64,000 nucleotides of DNA from Paenalcaligenes sp050487225 (lineage in GTDB: Bacteria; Pseudomonadota; Gammaproteobacteria; Burkholderiales; Burkholderiaceae_B): NCBI RefSeq assembly GCF_050487225.1, contig NZ_JBKQGY010000001.1, positions 682,001 through 746,000 on the forward strand, in the 5' to 3' direction. Of the stretch, positions 61,626 through 64,000 are shown one piece after another (the first letter of the stretch is position 1; each line of letters starts with the position of its first letter). The notes below the pieces were generated by a model. It was not told the DNA's origin. It worked only from the letters and a program-made list of their open reading frames with translations, and ran no database searches. The position numbers and the translations under genes are program-made.

Positions 61626-61890
61626 CGTAGCTACACACTATAGGTGAAAATAAATAGTGTTAATCGGGGAGGGCAGACAGAGTGTTAAGTGCGTTACTTT
61701 ATTAACGTTGTAGTAGCGCATAAACATACAGTGTAGATATGTCGCATTAATCACTACGCACATCCTTTATCGATACAGTCCCACAACGCATAATCGATAT
61801 CATTAGCATTGCCATGCAGTAGTTGCCTTTAAGCCATAAGGCTACATGCGTGGTGTAATCCACATACTGGTTTACTTTCTGTCTACACGT

Positions 61891-61904
61891 TTGATCTTTA
61901 TCAA
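61891..61904. promoter_or_regulatory. Perfect FNR/ANR-type box
   Basis: TTGATCTTTATCAA matches every fixed position of TTGAT-N4-ATCAA. It lies 367 bases upstream of the membrane-protein gene at 62271, with no nearer start. Confidence 0.45.
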
Positions 61905-62270
61905 AAGTATCCGGATGATCATTGATGACTTATAGCGATCACCATCTCATACTAAGCGCTTTTCAAGCCGTGTTTCATTACGCTCTTTACGCCATGTTTA
62001 ATAAGCGAGCATTCATAACGGACACTGCAATCCTGTAGATTCAGCTTGCACAGCCAGTGGGGAATAATGTGGCCGTGCTAACTACGTGCTCTAAGGGCAC
62101 AGAAAACGCTAAAAAACCACATGCTAAACTTGCCTAGCCAATAACAACAATAATCGCATAATGTATATTATGTAAAGTCAATAAAATACGAACCTGTACA
62201 GGCAGATCCCTCTTCATATATATCAGACCGTACACTACCACCTACAAGCTGCATCCTTGGGTTTATAGCA

Positions 62271-63053
62271 ATGATTTCATACGTAGCAACCGGCAGTATC
62301 TATTCCATCCAACAGCTAGGTCTCAGCGCCGCTGCAGGCGGTATGTTTGCCGTTGTCTACCTAATGGCCTTGTTAGCCATTCTGCTTGCCGTCGTATTAT
62401 CACTCTGGGGCTTATGGCGCTACATCAAAGCCAAACAAGGTAAACCACGTCCTCCATTATCGCTGCCTGTGCGGCTGTTGGTCATTGTCGTGGCTATCTA
62501 TCCTATATGGTTTGGATTGATGTATGCCCAAGTTTGGTATTCAGGTTATCAAACGGATCAAGCACGAAAGGCCGAAAACATACGCCGTTTTGGCCCTCTG
62601 GAAAAGAACACGAGATTTGGTGAAATGGAGCTTGTGGCCGGCACGCTTATCAACCGTGGTGACCCCTGGCGTTTTAAAGACCTGCCGCAACAGGATCCGT
62701 TGCTAGATTTGAAGGCAGTACGCTTCAAGGAGCCCACGCTTGTCGCTGGTGTATTAGCCTATGCAATGTCGGTAGAGGGATCCAGCCTAACCGTTGAATT
62801 AGCTCAAGAATATCAATTAGATACGCCTGAACTATCTAGGCATTGCCCAGTAGGTTTTGTGCTGCTGTATAACTTCCCGAATCGCCGAATTACGGAAAAA
62901 CAACGCCTAGAGCCACCCTATACCTGGTTCACACCTAGTCAATGGCAGCCTAACAGCTGTTTTCAGACCACAGGAAGCGTGATGGTGATGGACATGAACC
63001 AGCACGGCATTTATTTCCCTAAAGCTGGTGCACCTTATACACCTAAAAAATAA
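62271..63053 (+). CDS. Unknown membrane protein with two N-terminal membrane segments
   Basis: A 260-residue protein with two hydrophobic segments (about residues 22-50 and 65-88) followed by a ~170-residue soluble domain, probably periplasmic, containing two cysteines (C196 and C232 region: SRHCPVGF and NSCFQTTG) that could form a disulfide. I do not recognise the family. The start has no strong ribosome site. A single gene in a gene-poor stretch; it could be an envelope protein restricted to close relatives. Confidence 0.65.
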   Translation: MISYVATGSIYSIQQLGLSAAAGGMFAVVYLMALLAILLAVVLSLWGLWRYIKAKQGKPRPPLSLPVRLLVIVVAIYPIWFGLMYAQVWYSGYQTDQARKAENIRRFGPLEKNTRFGEMELVAGTLINRGDPWRFKDLPQQDPLLDLKAVRFKEPTLVAGVLAYAMSVEGSSLTVELAQEYQLDTPELSRHCPVGFVLLYNFPNRRITEKQRLEPPYTWFTPSQWQPNSCFQTTGSVMVMDMNQHGIYFPKAGAPYTPKK

Positions 63054-63232
63054 TGATCACAGGGATTAGAAAGGGCTACCCCGCCCTGTCTGATCTGTAA
63101 ACTATCTGTATTGATGAAACTCTATCTTCCGTTAGTTGCATTATTTAGACTGGTCATGTGTGGTTAACGGCTTGTACTCTTGTTGTCCTATTATTATTGA
63201 TGCTACCTACGGTCACTCTGTGACAAAATACC

Positions 63233-63553
63233 ATGTCACAATCGCCTAAGACTCCATCTGTCGCTGTATGGGTACATTGGATTCCGTATGCGCAAGGCGG
63301 TAAGAAAACGCTGCCTCAAGATCATTTGTACTACGTCGTCACTGAAGCTCTGCCTTGCACACTACCTGATCCATGTGCATGGTCATTAGTACTAGCAATT
63401 ACTGAGAATGACGACGCTGCTGACGAGCATAGATATGGCGTAGGCTACGCGCATTTTCTGATGGATAACGCACCCAGTGCATTGCTCATATCAGGCTTCA
63501 CCGTAGCTATTTACGAAGGACCTCACAAGGTGGGTTTGGTAGAGGTTATCTAA
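63233..63553 (+). CDS. Hypothetical protein, 106 residues
   Basis: A short acidic soluble protein beginning MSQSPKTPSVAVWVHWIPYAQGGKK and ending PHKVGLVEVI. It has a compact beta-rich look, but I cannot name a family. No clear ribosome site precedes the ATG. It ends 28 bases from the convergent LysR gene. Codon use looks normal for the window, which supports a real gene. Confidence 0.55.
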   Translation: MSQSPKTPSVAVWVHWIPYAQGGKKTLPQDHLYYVVTEALPCTLPDPCAWSLVLAITENDDAADEHRYGVGYAHFLMDNAPSALLISGFTVAIYEGPHKVGLVEVI

Positions 63554-63581
63554 ATCCAGACGCCTCTACCCTACTTCGCTG

Positions 63582-64000
63582 CTACAACATGCTTTTACGT
63601 TGAAAGGCTGCAGGTAGGTTTTCCAGTAAATACTCAAGCAAAATGCGTACACGCTGAGGTATATAGTGGTTACTAGGCAATACCGCATAAATACCTAGTT
63701 TGTTATGACAGTATTCATCCAGCACAGACACTAACGATCCGTTCTCTAGGTATTCCCACGCTATAAAATCAGGTAGCAGCGTTAGCCCAAGACCATGCAC
63801 TGCCGCTTGTGCTAAGGCATCACCATTATTCGCCTGCACACGCCCTGAAGTGTTGATGCCAATGGTTTTACCCTCCACCTCAAACATCCACCGGTTGTCC
63901 TGCCGGTACTGCAAACAGATATGTTCCGTTAAATCGCTAGGGTGTTTGGGTGTGCCATGGCGTTTTAAGTAGTCTCTCGAAGCCACCATCATTAATCTGC
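63582..64000 (-). CDS. LysR-type regulator, C-terminal part (runs off the window)
   Basis: The last ~139 residues of a LysR effector-binding domain: MVASRDYLKRHGTPKHPSDLTEH, WMFEVEGK, AAVHGLGLTLLPDFIAWEYL and a C-terminal RVRILLEYLLENLP are typical. The DNA-binding end lies beyond position 64000. The target is unknown. Confidence 0.85.
   Translation of the reverse strand, partial: RLMMVASRDYLKRHGTPKHPSDLTEHICLQYRQDNRWMFEVEGKTIGINTSGRVQANNGDALAQAAVHGLGLTLLPDFIAWEYLENGSLVSVLDEYCHNKLGIYAVLPSNHYIPQRVRILLEYLLENLPAAFQRKSML

Larger units (their letters stand above)
61584..62270. other. Long non-coding stretch after the adhesin gene
   Basis: 687 bases. It holds the adhesin terminator and a perfect FNR-type site at 61891-61904. 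I find no ORF longer than about 30 codons that looks like a gene, and no RNA structure I recognise. Confidence 0.5.

Noticed and set aside
61860..61940. A 29-codon hydrophobic frame overlapping the FNR box
   Set aside because: No ribosome site, short, and composition expected from AT-rich sequence.
1..64000. tRNA and rRNA genes
   Set aside because: No stretch with cloverleaf pairing and T-loop sequence or rRNA signature was recognised in the intergenic regions.

Overview
The window reads as chromosome from a betaproteobacterium, most likely family Alcaligenaceae (Burkholderiales). This rests on pertactin-style autotransporters, a complete liv operon with two LivK-type binding proteins, recG-oxyR linkage, purT, dbpA and c-type cytochromes. 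Base composition is about balanced. The genus cannot be fixed from sequence alone. No rRNA, tRNA, CRISPR array or insertion sequence was seen.

Layout. 1-4.6 kb: a DapA-family lyase converging on a Fur-box-preceded ferric-iron ABC transporter. 4.9-9.9 kb: ferredoxin-NADP reductase, ridA-recG, oxyR and dps. 10-17.7 kb: branched-chain amino acid uptake (livK copy 1, then livK copy 2-livHMGF) with proC and a VUT-family transporter between the two binding proteins. 17.7-27.3 kb: a tyrosine-recombinase-fold protein with a degraded active site, a GST, a hydroxyacid dehydrogenase-SDR-epd-fumC run, usp, a small cytochrome c, nadA and purT. 27.3-29.6 kb: a TsdA-like dihaem cytochrome with a trihaem cytochrome partner. 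30-33.1 kb: an accessory islet with an intact integrase divergent from a KfrA-like coiled-coil DNA-binding protein, then a SUKH-like protein. 33.6-41 kb: two tandem autotransporters with nearly identical barrels, followed by ytoQ. 41.2-49.7 kb: nucleobase deaminase and permease genes, their LysR regulator, dbpA, an NCS1 permease, an AraC regulator with a divergent DMT exporter, and a Sel1 protein. 49.8-61.6 kb: a chaperone-usher fimbrial locus whose usher is translationally coupled to the first of two hybrid histidine kinases, with the tip adhesin divergent. 61.6-64 kb: unassigned small genes and the end of a LysR gene.

How they fit together. The 5-10 kb block handles redox and oxidative stress (Fpr, OxyR, Dps) next to iron uptake. 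The liv and proC genes serve amino acid uptake and synthesis. The surface region (two autotransporters, fimbriae, two membrane kinases) suggests regulated adhesion.

Most unusual points. The fimbrial usher overlaps a sensor kinase gene by 4 bases, and two related kinases share only one recognisable Hpt domain. The twin autotransporters have a homogenised 3' half, and a scrap of the neighbouring ytoQ gene survives between them. The integrase/KfrA intergenic region carries three consecutive palindromes. A recombinase-like protein has lost most catalytic residues. Several clean dyads look like undescribed operators.
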